Shown: piece after piece, positions 47,242 through 58,987 of the stretch
Position numbering within the stretch: the stretch's first letter is position 1
How the letters are laid out: each line of letters opens with the position of its first letter
NCBI RefSeq assembly: GCF_016734905.1
Contig: NZ_JAERPO010000002.1
Coordinates: forward strand, 639,524-703,523
Direction: 5' to 3'
Origin: Sphingopyxis jiangsuensis
GTDB taxonomy: Bacteria; Pseudomonadota; Alphaproteobacteria; Sphingomonadales; Sphingomonadaceae
DNA length: 64,000 nucleotides
Program-made: the position numbers and the translations under genes
The notes under the pieces: generated by a model
What the model saw: only the letters and a program-made list of their open reading frames with translations
Databases searched by the model: none
Told to the model about the DNA's origin: nothing

Positions 47242-47999
47242 TCCGGCTCGGCGCCCTCGAACACCTGTCGCGCCTGCCCCGCCAGCCATTTCATTGCCGC
47301 CGCCCAGGGCTGGTGGCCGTGGCTGATCCGCGCGACGCCGAGTTCGGCGAGCCGTTGATGCGTCGGGCCGCCCTTGCCGCGCAGGATGTTGACCGGAAGC
47401 GGCGAGGCTTCGCAGATCGCGCCGATGCACGCCTCGTCGAGCAGGAAGGGCACGAACAGCGACCCCGCGCCCGCGTCGGCATAGGCGCGCGCGCGTTCGA
47501 GCGTCGCGGCGACGAGCGCGTCGCCGTCGTTCGCCGCATCGCGTCCGCGAAACACATCGCAGCGCGCGTTGACGAAGATGCCAGTGTCTGCCGCCGCGCG
47601 ATAGCGCGCCTGCGCTTCACCTATCGGTAGCAACTCGGTTTCACCGGGCAGGCGATCCTCCATATTGATGCCCGCCGCCCCGGCCTCCTTCGCACGCGCG
47701 ACCGACACACCGACCGCCGCGGGATCGGCGCCATAGCCCGACTCCAGGTCGATTGTGACCGGCAAGTCGGTGACCGCCAGAATCCGCGCCAGATTCTCGA
47801 ACACATCCTCGATCGGGAAATCCTCGCCATCGGCGCGCCCCTGCGCGCCCGCGACGCCGAAGCTGCCCGTCGCGATTGCCTTGGCGCCCGCTGCGGCGAC
47901 CGCCTTTGCGCTCCCCGCATCCCAGATATTGACGAGGATCAGCGGGCTGCCCGGTATGTGCAGTGCCGCGAAATCCCGGATCTTGTCGCTCATGCTCAT
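47235..47999 (-). CDS. Isocitrate lyase/phosphoenolpyruvate mutase superfamily protein
   Basis: Carbon-carbon or carbon-phosphorus lyase-type enzyme. The 254-residue product starts MSMSDKIRDFAALHIPGSPL and has the superfamily pattern: VNIWDAGSAKAVAAAG near residue 23, DLESGYGADP and GINMEDRLPG with Asp/Glu magnesium ligands, and VNARCDVF. The typical KxCGH catalytic loop of isocitrate lyase is absent, so it is not aceA. Members often act on 2-methylisocitrate or oxaloacetate; the substrate here is unknown. Confidence 0.82.
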   Translation of the reverse strand: MSMSDKIRDFAALHIPGSPLILVNIWDAGSAKAVAAAGAKAIATGSFGVAGAQGRADGEDFPIEDVFENLARILAVTDLPVTIDLESGYGADPAAVGVSVARAKEAGAAGINMEDRLPGETELLPIGEAQARYRAAADTGIFVNARCDVFRGRDAANDGDALVAATLERARAYADAGAGSLFVPFLLDEACIGAICEASPLPVNILRGKGGPTHQRLAELGVARISHGHQPWAAAMKWLAGQARQVFEGAEPDY

Positions 48000-48017
48000 G
48001 CTCCTGCTTCGTTTGCT

Positions 48018-49079
48018 TCAGAATTCGTCAAATGCCCGCTGGCCTGACGCTTTTTCGCGGCGCAGCAATTCATCCTTGATCGGCAGGCCATAGGCATAGC
48101 CGCCCAATGACCCGTCGCTGCGCACGACGCGGTGGCAGGGGATCAGCACGGCGACATTGTTCGCGCCGTTCGCGCTCCCCGCTGCGCGCACCGCCTTGGG
48201 CTTTCCGACCGCCGCGGCGATCTCGGCATAGCTGCGCGTTTCGCCCGCCGGAATCCTGCGCAGTTCGCGCCACACTGCCTCCTGAAACGCCGTCCCTTTC
48301 ACGTCGATCGGGATATGGTCGAAACCCTGCGTCGGCGCCTCGACCGCCGCAACTACCTGTGAGAGAAGGGCCGCAAATTCGTCACCGCCCTCGATCAGCG
48401 TCGCGGCGGGAAACCGCTCTTCGAGCGCCTCGCGGCCCTCGGCAAAGCTGAGGCGGCACACGCCCTTGTCGGTCGCCGCGACCAGCATGTCGCCGAGGCT
48501 GGTGGGCACGACCGCCCAGTGGATCGTCGTACCCCTGCCGCCATTCACCCAGGCCGAAGCCGTCATGCCCATACGTCCCTCCATATTCTCATAGAAACGC
48601 GACGGCCCCGAAAAGCCCGCGTCGTAAATCGCGTCGGTCACCCTTGCTCCGTCGCTCAGCGCCTTCCGCGCACGCTCTTCGCGGAGCGCGCGGGCGTATG
48701 CTGCGGGCGACAGGCCGGTGTGGCGGGTAAAGACGCGCTGGAAATGCGTCGGCGAATAGCCGGTACGCGCGGCGAGATCGGCGAGCGCGAGCGGCTCCTC
48801 GCTCGCCTTGATCGCGGCAATCGCCTTGATCACCGCGCTTTCGTCGCGCGCGACATCGTCGGGCATGCAGCGCTTGCACGGTCGCAGCCCTGTTGCACGC
48901 GCTGCCGCGCCATCGGCAAAGAAGCGGACATTCTCGCGCAAAGGGTGGCGCGCTGCGCAGCTCGGGCGGCAATAGATGCCCGTCGTGAGCACGCCGGTGA
49001 CGAAGCGCCCGTCATAGGCCTTGTCGCGCGCGCGGACCGCCTGCCAGCGTTCGTCGTCGGTCATGGTGCGGCCGTCCAT
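48018..49079 (-). CDS. ada: Bifunctional methylated-DNA repair and transcriptional regulator Ada
   Basis: Removes methyl groups from phosphotriesters and O6-methylguanine and then activates repair genes. The 353-residue product has, in order, the Ada zinc domain (CRPSCA near residue 40, GLRPCKRCM), an AraC-type helix-turn-helix (LADLAARTGYSPTHFQRVF), and the MGMT domain with active cysteine in IPCHRVVRSDGS. All three parts look intact. Start: ATG at 49077-49079 with AGGA upstream, 2 bp... spaced from the DUF1203 stop; a TTG 6 bases earlier is less likely. Confidence 0.95.
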   Translation of the reverse strand: MDGRTMTDDERWQAVRARDKAYDGRFVTGVLTTGIYCRPSCAARHPLRENVRFFADGAAARATGLRPCKRCMPDDVARDESAVIKAIAAIKASEEPLALADLAARTGYSPTHFQRVFTRHTGLSPAAYARALREERARKALSDGARVTDAIYDAGFSGPSRFYENMEGRMGMTASAWVNGGRGTTIHWAVVPTSLGDMLVAATDKGVCRLSFAEGREALEERFPAATLIEGGDEFAALLSQVVAAVEAPTQGFDHIPIDVKGTAFQEAVWRELRRIPAGETRSYAEIAAAVGKPKAVRAAGSANGANNVAVLIPCHRVVRSDGSLGGYAYGLPIKDELLRREKASGQRAFDEF

Positions 49080-49081
49080 GA

Positions 49082-49546
49082 TCAATTCCTCTCGATCCGC
49101 GCGGCAAAGCAGCCGTGCGCGGCATTGTGTGCATCGATATAGGCAATGCCTTCGTCGTCGAACAGGTCACGGATCGCTTTGTCGGCGTCCCCCGGTGCGG
49201 CGAGGGCCGCCGTCTGCAGCATCCCCGCGCTGTCGAACGCGCGGAGCGCGAGCGGGCGTCCCTCGAACACCGGCGGCACCTCGTCGCAATAGGTGGCGGC
49301 ACGCACATCCGGCCGCACATAGATGGCATAGGCGCTGCGATAGGGCGTCTCGACATCGTGGCTGACATGATGGAGCAGGATCAGCTGCTCGCCCGCGCGC
49401 GCATCTTCCAGGCTGATCCGGCATGGAAAGCCGCGGTCGGCACTTGCCGTGACGCGCCGCGCGCCGCGAGTGGCGAGCGCGGCATCGTCCATTGCGAACA
49501 GCGGCGCGAATTGCTCGGCGCCCAGGCCGGTGATCGTATAGGTCAT
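49082..49546 (-). CDS. DUF1203-family protein
   Basis: Uncharacterised conserved protein. The 154-residue product starts MTYTITGLGAEQFAPLF and carries family motifs PCRISLEDARAGEQLILLHH and AYAIYVRPDVR, with a His/Cys pattern (AHGCFAARIERN) at the end. No signal peptide. AAAGGA lies 8 bases before the ATG. It sits directly upstream of ada on the same strand with a 2-bp gap, so co-expression with DNA alkylation repair is likely; its role there is unknown. Confidence 0.85.
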   Translation of the reverse strand: MTYTITGLGAEQFAPLFAMDDAALATRGARRVTASADRGFPCRISLEDARAGEQLILLHHVSHDVETPYRSAYAIYVRPDVRAATYCDEVPPVFEGRPLALRAFDSAGMLQTAALAAPGDADKAIRDLFDDEGIAYIDAHNAAHGCFAARIERN

Positions 49547-49647
49547 GGCATCGTCCTTTCCGTCTGTTGGAGCCCGATTGCCACGCCCCGCCGCACATCG
49601 CGTCCCGATGCTTGCGTTCAAAGCGCACGGCCTTAGTCTGCGCCGCC

Positions 49648-51195
49648 ATGACCCGCTTGCTCGCGCTGCTCTTCGCCCTCGTCTCCCTCGCCCTTCCGGC
49701 GCGCGCCGCCGATGACATCAGCGCCGCGTCGCGCAGCGTCGTGCGCGTCGTAACCGTCGCGATGATGGAGGGCGAGGTCGTCGGTTTCGGCCACGGCAGC
49801 GGCATCGCCATTTCGCCGACGCGCATCGTCACCAACGCGCATGTCGTCGATTCGGCGGTGCGCTATCCGAACAATGTCGCGCTCGGCGTCGTCCCGTCGG
49901 AGGGACAGAAAAGCTATGCCGCAAAGCTCGTCGCGATCGACCGCGCGCGCGACCTCGCGCTCATCGAAATCACGCAGGGGCGCGTCCCGCCCGCCGCCGT
50001 CTATACCGGGCCGCTCGATGCCGGCACCGACATCGTCGCGCTCGGCTATCCGGGCAATGTCGACCTCGCGACCGCGCGCAGCGCGTCGGACTATATCACC
50101 CCGCGTTCGCCGGTGCGCAGCGAGGGCAATTATTCGAACATGCAGTCGGTCGACGGCGTCGCGATGCTCGTCCACACCGCAAAAATCTCGCGCGGCAACT
50201 CGGGCGGTCCGCTCGTCGACGACTGCGGGCGCATTACCGGCATCAACACCGCGATCACCCGCGCCGACGACGGCGATTCGCCTTTCGCCTTCGCCATATC
50301 GGCGCGCGAACTGGCGCGCTTCCTTGCCGACGCGAATCAAGGCTATACGAGTGTCGGCACCGGCTGCCTGACGATGGCCGAGGCCGAGGCGCGCGAACGC
50401 GCCGCGCTTGCCGCCGAGGAACGCGTTGCCGCTGAAGCCAATTCGGCCAGGGAAGCGGCCGCAAAGCTCGAACGCGAACGCCGTCTCCAGCGCGCCGAAG
50501 AGGAAGCGCTTGCCGCACGCGAAAATCGCATCGCACTCGCGGGCGTGCTGTTCGTGATCGGCGCACTCGCCGCGGGCGCGGGGCTGCTTTTCTACAACCA
50601 GCAGAAACTGCGCAACGCGAAGATCGCGGGCGGCGCGGGTGGCGCGCTGATGCTGCTGGCGATCATGGTGTTCATGACGCGCCCCGACGCGCACGCCGAT
50701 ATTGCCGACGCTCCCGCACCCGACGAGCCGACGCAGCCCGCCACCCGCACGCTCGCCGAGGGCCGCTTCATCTGCACGGTCCAGTCGAACCGCAGCCGCA
50801 TCACCGTGTCGTCGGCCGACGATGTCCCGGTGACAATCGGCAAAAACGGCTGCGTCAACGAGCGCACCCAATATGCGATGGGGGCCGACGGCCGCTGGCA
50901 GCGCATCCTTGTCCCCAACGAGGAGGCGACGGTGACGGTCGCCTCGATCGATCCCGCGGGGAAGGAATATCGCGTCGAACGCTATCTGCTCGACGCCGAA
51001 ACGATGGAACGCGCAAGAGAAATCCGTTCAGGCATCGAGGTCAAGAGCTGCACCGCCGACCCCGCGCGCGTCGAAGCGCTTGCAACGCAACAGGACGCGA
51101 TCCGCAGCGCGCTGCCGACGAGTCCGAACGAGCGGCTGGTCTATCGTTGCCAGAAGCTGGCGGACGGCGCGGCATCGCCCGCGACCGGGAACTGA
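49648..51195 (+). CDS. Membrane-anchored trypsin-like serine protease with coiled coil
   Basis: The 515-residue protein has a signal peptide (MTRLLALLFALVSLALPARA), a trypsin-like domain with the triad His65 (TNAHVVD), Asp102 (RARDLALIEI) and Ser185 (SRGNSGGPLV), and a ~55-residue Ala/Glu/Arg coiled coil. Two membrane segments follow (~295-315, IALAGVLFVIGALAAGAGLL; ~330-345), then a ~165-residue soluble C-terminal region with several Cys. The protease part resembles DegP/HtrA in the N-terminal domain but has no PDZ. Likely a periplasmic protease tethered to the inner membrane; substrate unknown. Confidence 0.85.
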   Translation: MTRLLALLFALVSLALPARAADDISAASRSVVRVVTVAMMEGEVVGFGHGSGIAISPTRIVTNAHVVDSAVRYPNNVALGVVPSEGQKSYAAKLVAIDRARDLALIEITQGRVPPAAVYTGPLDAGTDIVALGYPGNVDLATARSASDYITPRSPVRSEGNYSNMQSVDGVAMLVHTAKISRGNSGGPLVDDCGRITGINTAITRADDGDSPFAFAISARELARFLADANQGYTSVGTGCLTMAEAEARERAALAAEERVAAEANSAREAAAKLERERRLQRAEEEALAARENRIALAGVLFVIGALAAGAGLLFYNQQKLRNAKIAGGAGGALMLLAIMVFMTRPDAHADIADAPAPDEPTQPATRTLAEGRFICTVQSNRSRITVSSADDVPVTIGKNGCVNERTQYAMGADGRWQRILVPNEEATVTVASIDPAGKEYRVERYLLDAETMERAREIRSGIEVKSCTADPARVEALATQQDAIRSALPTSPNERLVYRCQKLADGAASPATGN

Positions 51196-51200
51196 CCGGC

Positions 51201-51986
51201 TCAGGGCAAGGCGTCGATCCATTTCGCGAGAATCGCTTGCGCGCCCGCGGTATAGGCAAGCTCATGCCCGACGCCCGCGACGCGTGCCACGGTCGCATCG
51301 CGACGCGCCCGCACCAGCCGGTCGAGATTGTCGGGCTTGACCAGCGTATCACTCGCCCCGTGCATAAGGAAAACCGGCGCCTCGACCTGCGCCAACTTCG
51401 CGGCATTGTCAAAACGGTCGCGTACAAGCCAGCGCGGTATGAACGCCGCCTGGCTCCGCACCACCGACGGCAGGTCGGACAAGCCCGACAACAGGACCAG
51501 CGCCGCGACCTTGTGGCGCCGCGCCATTTCGGTCGCCGGTCCCGACCCGATCGAATTGCCGACGACGACTATCTCTCTTGAGGGTACGCCCGCTTGCCCC
51601 AGCCAGCGCATCGCCGCTTCGCCGTCGCTGTAAAGCCCGGCCTCGCTCGGCTTTCCCGGATTGCCGCCATAGCCCCGATATTCGACGAGCATCAGCCCAT
51701 GCCCCGCCGCCGCCGGCCCGCGCGTCGCCTCGATTGCGCCCAGCATATTGTCGCCATTGCCATGAAAGAAGAGGATCGTCTTCTTGCCCGGTGCGGCGGG
51801 GCGATAAAAGGCCGTCAGGCGCAGCCCGTCATCGGTCAGGCTGTGGACAAGGCGAAAGCCCGGGACCGTTTGCGGATAATCGGACGGCGCCGGAAAGAAC
51901 AGGCGGCGCTGCTGCGTATAGAAGAGCGCGCCCACCGCCAGCGCAAGCACGACGACAAAAACGAGCAGGTTGATCGCGGCCTTCAT
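51201..51986 (-). CDS. Alpha/beta hydrolase with N-terminal membrane helix
   Basis: Probable esterase or lipase-like enzyme. The 261-residue product has an N-terminal membrane helix (LLVFVVVLALAVGALFYTQ), the HGNGDN oxyanion loop, the nucleophile elbow VVGNSIGSGP (Ser near residue 144) and a late Asp/His pair (MHGASDTL, GVGHELAY). It is of the BEM46/YhfR-like type with a prefix of 20-30 residues. Its ATG overlaps the truncated upstream gene by 4 bp, so it is in an operon with the dienelactone hydrolase. Confidence 0.88.
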   Translation of the reverse strand: MKAAINLLVFVVVLALAVGALFYTQQRRLFFPAPSDYPQTVPGFRLVHSLTDDGLRLTAFYRPAAPGKKTILFFHGNGDNMLGAIEATRGPAAAGHGLMLVEYRGYGGNPGKPSEAGLYSDGEAAMRWLGQAGVPSREIVVVGNSIGSGPATEMARRHKVAALVLLSGLSDLPSVVRSQAAFIPRWLVRDRFDNAAKLAQVEAPVFLMHGASDTLVKPDNLDRLVRARRDATVARVAGVGHELAYTAGAQAILAKWIDALP

Positions 51987-52186
51987 GCGCCACCGAGACC
52001 AAGCGCGCCTTGAATGCGGAGCGCGGCGTCCGCGGGCGCAGCGCCGCCCGTGTCGATAGTGACCGCCGAGGGAATTGGCGGATAGTCAAACGCCTCCTTC
52101 GCTTCCAACGCGTGCAGAATAGCGGCCGACGACAGTTTGCCCGAAGCTGCAGGGCCATGGATGAAGACCAGCCTCACCCCCCGCAC
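51983..52186 (-). pseudogene. Internally deleted P-loop kinase-like gene remnant
   Basis: The 67-residue frame begins VRLVFIHGPAASGKL, a clear Walker A P-loop, but then jumps to a C-terminal-like end (AFDYPPIPSAVTIDT, GGAAPADAALRIQGAL). P-loop kinases of this kind are usually 160-180 residues, so about 100 residues of the central body are missing without a frameshift or stop. GTG start at 52184-52186 overlaps the DLH gene end by 13 bp; the stop overlaps the alpha/beta hydrolase ATG. It could still be translated, but it would lack most kinase motifs. Confidence 0.6.
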
Positions 52187-52842
52187 GCGTTGAACAGCAT
52201 CAATGTCCGCTCCCTCGCCAGATCCGCGCTCGGTTTGTGATAATCCTTGCGCCGGTCGCTGTTGAAGCCGTGCCCCGCCTCATAGACAAAGATTTGCGCG
52301 GTCGGGTGCGCCTTGGCGATCAGCGCCTCGACGCCGTCCATCGGGATGCCGCCGTCGAAGCGACCGAAATGCGCGATCGCGGCGCAGCGCGGCGGCTCGT
52401 CGCTGAACTGGGTCGGCACCAGGCTGCCATAATAGGATGAGGCGGCGGCAAGGTCGGGACTGATCTGCGCCATCCGCCACGCGACCGACCCGCCATAGCA
52501 ATAGCCGGCGATGAAGACGGGGCCCTTCCCCTTCAGCGCGTCGATGCACGACTGCGCATCCTTCAAACTCTGCTCGAACGGGTGGAGTTTGCGCGCGAGT
52601 TCGACCGCGCGCTCGAACTGCGGCCCCGAATAATCGCTCTCGAACCCCGGATGCTCGCGGTCGAAGAGCGCGTGGGCGAGCACCTCATAGCCGTCGGCGG
52701 CATATTCGTCGCAAAGCTCGCGAATATGATCGGTGACGCCGAAGATTTCCTGGACCAGCACCAACCCGCCGCGGCGTTCGCCTGTCGCCTCTGCATGATA
52801 GACGGCGATCTCGGCGCCGTCGTCCATCGTCATCCGAATCAT
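52174..52842 (-). CDS. Dienelactone hydrolase family protein
   Basis: Alpha/beta hydrolase of the DLH family, which opens lactones or cleaves esters. The 222-residue product has LVLVQEIFGVTDHIRELCD near the start, the Cys nucleophile in IAGYCYGGSVAWRM, and the Asp/His part as GHGFNSDRRKDYH. Start chosen at 52840-52842 (MIRMTMDDGAEI); an ATG 8 codons upstream (MRGKPVGE) is also possible. The end overlaps the truncated kinase gene. No aromatic degradation genes are nearby, so the substrate is open. Confidence 0.88.
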   Translation of the reverse strand: MIRMTMDDGAEIAVYHAEATGERRGGLVLVQEIFGVTDHIRELCDEYAADGYEVLAHALFDREHPGFESDYSGPQFERAVELARKLHPFEQSLKDAQSCIDALKGKGPVFIAGYCYGGSVAWRMAQISPDLAAASSYYGSLVPTQFSDEPPRCAAIAHFGRFDGGIPMDGVEALIAKAHPTAQIFVYEAGHGFNSDRRKDYHKPSADLARERTLMLFNACGG

Positions 52843-52866
52843 TTCGCCCACCGGCTTCCCCCTCAT

Positions 52867-52893
52867 CCGTTCGCCCTCAGCTTGTCGAAGGGC
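52867..52893. repeat. REP-like repeat copy (TTCGCCCTCAGCTTGTCGAA)
   Basis: CCGTTCGCCCTCAGCTTGTC followed by GAAGGGC is the inverse of the TTCGACAAGCTCA/AGGGCGAACGG motif in the dnaK-dnaJ gap. The rest of the 281-bp gap up to atpH has no gene; a further copy-like piece (GTGCTTCGACAACC) is near 52930. Confidence 0.65.
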
Positions 52894-53123
52894 CGTCCGC
52901 TCTAGCGGGTGTTCTGGCGAAAGGGCGGTGCTTCGACAACCCCGGGTCGGGCTCGGCGGCAAAGGGGGTCGAGCAGGGCACGGGACTCCCCCAACCACCA
53001 CCTTGCATTGCCGCACAATCGTTGCTAGGCGCGCCGCGACTTCGCAGCGGGGGATATTTCCGAATATCCGCCAAAACCCGCGCGACCCATCCCCCACGGG
53101 ATCGTAGCAAAGGACTTTCACGC

Positions 53124-53690
53124 GTGGAGAATTCCGGCGGCATTCAGGGCAACATCACGGCGGGCCTCGCGGGCCGCTATGCCAGCGCGCTGTTCGATCT
53201 GGCGCGCGAATCGAACGCCATCGACAGCGTCCAGCAGAGCCTTGCGGCGCTGCGTTCGGGCCTGACCGAATCGGCCGACCTCAAGGCGCTTGTCGAAAGC
53301 CCTGTCGTCAGCCGCACCGACGCCGCCAAGGCGGTCGCCGCGGTCGCAGAGGCGATGAAGCTCGATTCGCTCACCGGCAAATTCCTGGGCGTACTCGCCG
53401 AGAACCGCCGCCTCGCCGATCTCGGCGGGATGATCGACGCGTTCGACGCGATCGTCGCCGCGCATCGCGGCGAAGTGACCGCAAAGGTGACGAGCGCGCA
53501 CCCGTTGACGGCCGAGCAGCTCGACGCGCTCGCCGCCAACCTCAAGACCCGTGTCGGCCGCGACGTTCAGGTCGCGACCACCGTCGATCCCGCCATCCTC
53601 GGCGGCCTCGTCGTCCAGCTGGGCAGCCAGCTGATCGACGGCAGCATCCGTACCCGTCTCAATAGCTTCGCACAGGCGATGAAAGGCTAA
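53124..53690 (+). CDS. atpH: ATP synthase F1 subunit delta
   Basis: Stalk subunit that links F1 to the peripheral stator. The 188-residue product starts with GTG (MENSGGIQGNITAGLAGRYA after processing the first codon) with AAAGGA upstream. Family motifs GRYASALFDLA, KFLGVLAENRRL and GSQLIDGSIRTRL are all present. It opens the F1 operon atpHAGDC; the F0 genes are elsewhere, as is usual in alphaproteobacteria. The atpA ATG is 3 bp after its stop. Confidence 0.96.
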   Translation: MENSGGIQGNITAGLAGRYASALFDLARESNAIDSVQQSLAALRSGLTESADLKALVESPVVSRTDAAKAVAAVAEAMKLDSLTGKFLGVLAENRRLADLGGMIDAFDAIVAAHRGEVTAKVTSAHPLTAEQLDALAANLKTRVGRDVQVATTVDPAILGGLVVQLGSQLIDGSIRTRLNSFAQAMKG

Positions 53691-55223
<1,533 letters not shown>

Positions 55224-55230
55224 TCAATAT

Positions 55231-55290
55231 CGTCACCCCGGCGAAAGCCGGGGTCTCGACGGTGAGAACCCGGCCTTCGCCGGGATGACG
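55231..55290. repeat. Palindromic repeat between atpA and atpG
   Basis: CGTCACCCCGGCGAAAGCCG pairs with the right end CGGCCTTCGCCGGGATGACG; the element fills most of the 90-bp gap. It is a shorter copy of the type also seen at 58263-58340 and, more loosely, at 43107. Expected to form a stable hairpin in the operon mRNA. Confidence 0.78.
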
Positions 55291-55313
55291 GACAAAGGGT
55301 AAAGACGGGACCT

Positions 55314-56189
55314 ATGGCCAGTCTGAAGGAACTCAAAGGGCGGATCAACTCGGTCAAATCGACCCAGAAGATCACCAAGGCCAAGAAAATGGTCGCCGCC
55401 GCCAAGCTGCGCAAGGCGCAGGCCGCGGCCGAAGCCGCGCGCCCCTATGCCGAGCGGCTCGAGGGCGTCGTCGCGAGCCTCGCGTCGAAGGTCGGCGCCG
55501 CCGACAGCGCGCCGAAACTGCTGTCGGGAACGGGCAAGAGCGACACGCACCTGCTGCTCGTCCTCAATAGCGACCGCGGGCTCGCCGGCGCGTTCAACTC
55601 GAACATCGTCAAGGCCGCGCGCGACAAGGCGATCGAACTGCAGGCGGCAGGCAAGAAGGTCATCTTCTTCCTCGTCGGCCGCAAGGGGCGCCCGGTGATC
55701 GCGCGCCTCTTCCCCGGCCAGATCGTCGAACATTATGAGACGACGGGCATCCGCGACATCGGCTTCGAGCAAGCGCTCGAGATTTCGGAAAAGGTCCGCG
55801 AGATGTTCGACGCGGGCGCGTTCGACGTCGCGCATCTTTTCTATTCGAAGTTCCGATCGGCGCTGGTGCAGGAAGCGACGGGTCAGCAGTTGATCCCCGT
55901 TCCCGCGCCCGAAGAAGCGCCCGTTTCGTCCGGCGCTGCGGTCGAGTACGAGCCCGACGAGGAAGCGATCCTCGCCGACCTGCTCCCGCGCAACGTGACG
56001 ATTCAGGTGTTCAAGGGCCTGCTCGAAAACGCCGCGTCGGAACAGGGCGCGTCGATGACCGCGATGGACAATGCGACGCGCAACGCGGGCGACCTCATCA
56101 ACCGGCTGACGATCGTGTACAACCGCACGCGTCAGGCCGCGATTACCACCGAACTCGTCGAAATCATCGCTGGCGCCGAAGCGCTCTAA
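55314..56189 (+). CDS. atpG: ATP synthase F1 subunit gamma
   Basis: Central rotor shaft of F1. The 291-residue product begins [20 protein letters not shown] and ends with the classic [35 protein letters not shown]. Length is normal. GGGAC is the best upstream site. It follows the repeat and is 24 bp ahead of atpD. Confidence 0.98.
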   Translation: MASLKELKGRINSVKSTQKITKAKKMVAAAKLRKAQAAAEAARPYAERLEGVVASLASKVGAADSAPKLLSGTGKSDTHLLLVLNSDRGLAGAFNSNIVKAARDKAIELQAAGKKVIFFLVGRKGRPVIARLFPGQIVEHYETTGIRDIGFEQALEISEKVREMFDAGAFDVAHLFYSKFRSALVQEATGQQLIPVPAPEEAPVSSGAAVEYEPDEEAILADLLPRNVTIQVFKGLLENAASEQGASMTAMDNATRNAGDLINRLTIVYNRTRQAAITTELVEIIAGAEAL

Positions 56190-57737
<1,548 letters not shown>

Positions 57738-57746
57738 TCTGAATAC

Positions 57747-57872
57747 CCCCTCCCCTTCAGGGGAGGGCAGCGAGACTAGCGGGCTTGCCCGCTAGTCGCA
57801 GCGGGGTGGGCCGTGATGTCCGTGCTGGGCCGATGGCCCCACCCCAACCCCTCCCCTGAAGGGGGGAGGGGC
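57747..57872. repeat. Palindromic element between atpD and atpC
   Basis: CCCCTCCCCTTCAGGGGAGG at the left and ACCCCTCCCCTGAAGGGG, continuing GGGAGGGG, at the right can pair over the whole 126 bp; inside are a perfect ACTAGCGGG/CCCGCTAGT and GTGGGCC/GGCCCCAC pairs. Its end, GGGGGGAGGGG, sits just upstream of atpC and may supply or hide its ribosome-binding region. Confidence 0.72.
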
Positions 57873-57887
57873 TTTAGGATGAAGACT

Positions 57888-58145
57888 ATGGCCCTGAAGT
57901 TCGAACTCGTCACCCCCGCCCGCCTCGAGCGGACCGCCGACGTCCATATGGTCACCGTCCCCGGTGCCGAGGGCGATTTTTCGGTGCTCGAAGGCCATGC
58001 CCCCTTCATGGCGACGCTTCGCAACGGCTCGCTGACCATCTACGCGGCGCCCGGCGCCGATCCGGAAACGATCGAGGTCGAAGGCGGCTTCGCCGAAGTC
58101 AACGAGACAGGCCTCACCGTACTCGCCGAGCATATCGCGAACTAA
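57888..58145 (+). CDS. atpC: ATP synthase F1 subunit epsilon
   Basis: Rotor subunit that regulates ATPase activity. The 85-residue product begins [20 protein letters not shown] and keeps only the beta-sandwich domain ([19 protein letters not shown]); the C-terminal helical hairpin seen in ~135-residue homologues is absent, as is usual in sphingomonads. Start chosen at 57888 with AGGA 8 bases before it; an ATG at 57879 (MKTMAL) is possible because the repeat ends with GGAGG. Last gene of the F1 operon, with a strong terminator after it. Confidence 0.93.
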   Translation: MALKFELVTPARLERTADVHMVTVPGAEGDFSVLEGHAPFMATLRNGSLTIYAAPGADPETIEVEGGFAEVNETGLTVLAEHIAN

Positions 58146-58166
58146 CGGTCACGCTAATCGGATTTC

Positions 58167-58193
58167 AAAAGGGGGCTGCGGCCCCCTTTTTTT
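58167..58193 (+). terminator. Rho-independent terminator of the atpHAGDC operon
   Basis: AAAAGGGGGC/GCCCCCTTTT with a TGCG loop and a run of seven T, 21 bases after the atpC stop. Confidence 0.92.
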
Positions 58194-58262
58194 GCAAAGG
58201 CGGACGGGCAACCATTCTGAGCCCTGACTCTGGGATGGCCTTCAGGCCTTCCCCTACAGGAT

Positions 58263-58340
58263 CGTCACCCCGGCGGAGGCCGGGGTCTCGCCCTTTCCGG
58301 ATGCCGCACCGACGAGATCCCGGCCTTCGCCGGGATGACG
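58263..58340. repeat. Palindromic repeat after the atp operon
   Basis: CGTCACCCCGGCGGAGGCCG pairs with CCGGCCTTCGCCGGGATGACG at its right end. Close copy of the repeat at 55231-55290 with a longer centre. It lies between the atp terminator and the convergent DUF6265 gene. Confidence 0.78.
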
Positions 58341-58377
58341 GGCTTCGGTCGAAAACGTGTCGCTCCGACCGAAAGCC

Positions 58378-58851
58378 TCAGCCACCGCCACCCATTGGCG
58401 CATAGTCCCATTCGGCCGCGCGGCTGCCGTCGAGGAGCGAGATGCGGACCTTCAGCCGCGCGCCCTCGCGCCAGTAATGGATGCGCTGCGGATAATCGTG
58501 CGCCGCATTGACGAAGGCGATGCCCTCCATCTCCGCGATGCTATGCGTAAAGCGCACGCGCGCCGCGCCGCGAGGAGAGGCCCAAAACTCCAGACGCGCG
58601 CTGCCGTCGGCCGCTTCGGTCGCCATGATCTGCATCGCTTCCCAGTCGCGCAACTTATCGCCATCGCCGGTCCGGCCGGCGCCGAGCATCACGCCCGCGC
58701 GCGGGGCCATCCAGCATTCCTCGGCCCAGCGCGTGTCGCGCTCCTGCACCCAGCATCCGCTCATCCAAGCCGGCATCGCTGGCGTCGCAGGTTCGGCTGC
58801 GACCGCCGCGCTCAGCAGCATGGCGGCACCGATCGCCAAATATTGCAACAT
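58378..58851 (-). CDS. DUF6265-family secreted protein
   Basis: Uncharacterised lipocalin-like family. The 157-residue precursor has a signal peptide (MLQYLAIGAAMLLSAAVAAE) and motifs WMSGCWVQE, EECWMAPRAGVMLG and HDYPQRIHYWREG, which are typical of the family. GGGAGG lies 6 bases before the ATG at 58849-58851, which decides the start over an in-frame upstream ATG-like codon. Two Cys could form a disulfide. Role unknown. Confidence 0.82.
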   Translation of the reverse strand: MLQYLAIGAAMLLSAAVAAEPATPAMPAWMSGCWVQERDTRWAEECWMAPRAGVMLGAGRTGDGDKLRDWEAMQIMATEAADGSARLEFWASPRGAARVRFTHSIAEMEGIAFVNAAHDYPQRIHYWREGARLKVRISLLDGSRAAEWDYAPMGGGG

Positions 58852-58987
58852 TTCGCACCTCCCACTGCAATGCCCGCCCGGCATTAGGACAATATCAAAG
58901 TTTCCGGCTTATTCACCCTTTTGATTGGGGGTTCGTGGGCGAAAGCCACGCATTCCCGTTTGGATAGAGTCGAAGCAGGATGAAATC

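Noticed and set aside
51983..52186. A complete shikimate kinase or cytidylate kinase
   Set aside because: Only the P-loop and the last ~35 residues are present; the body with the substrate and lid motifs is missing.
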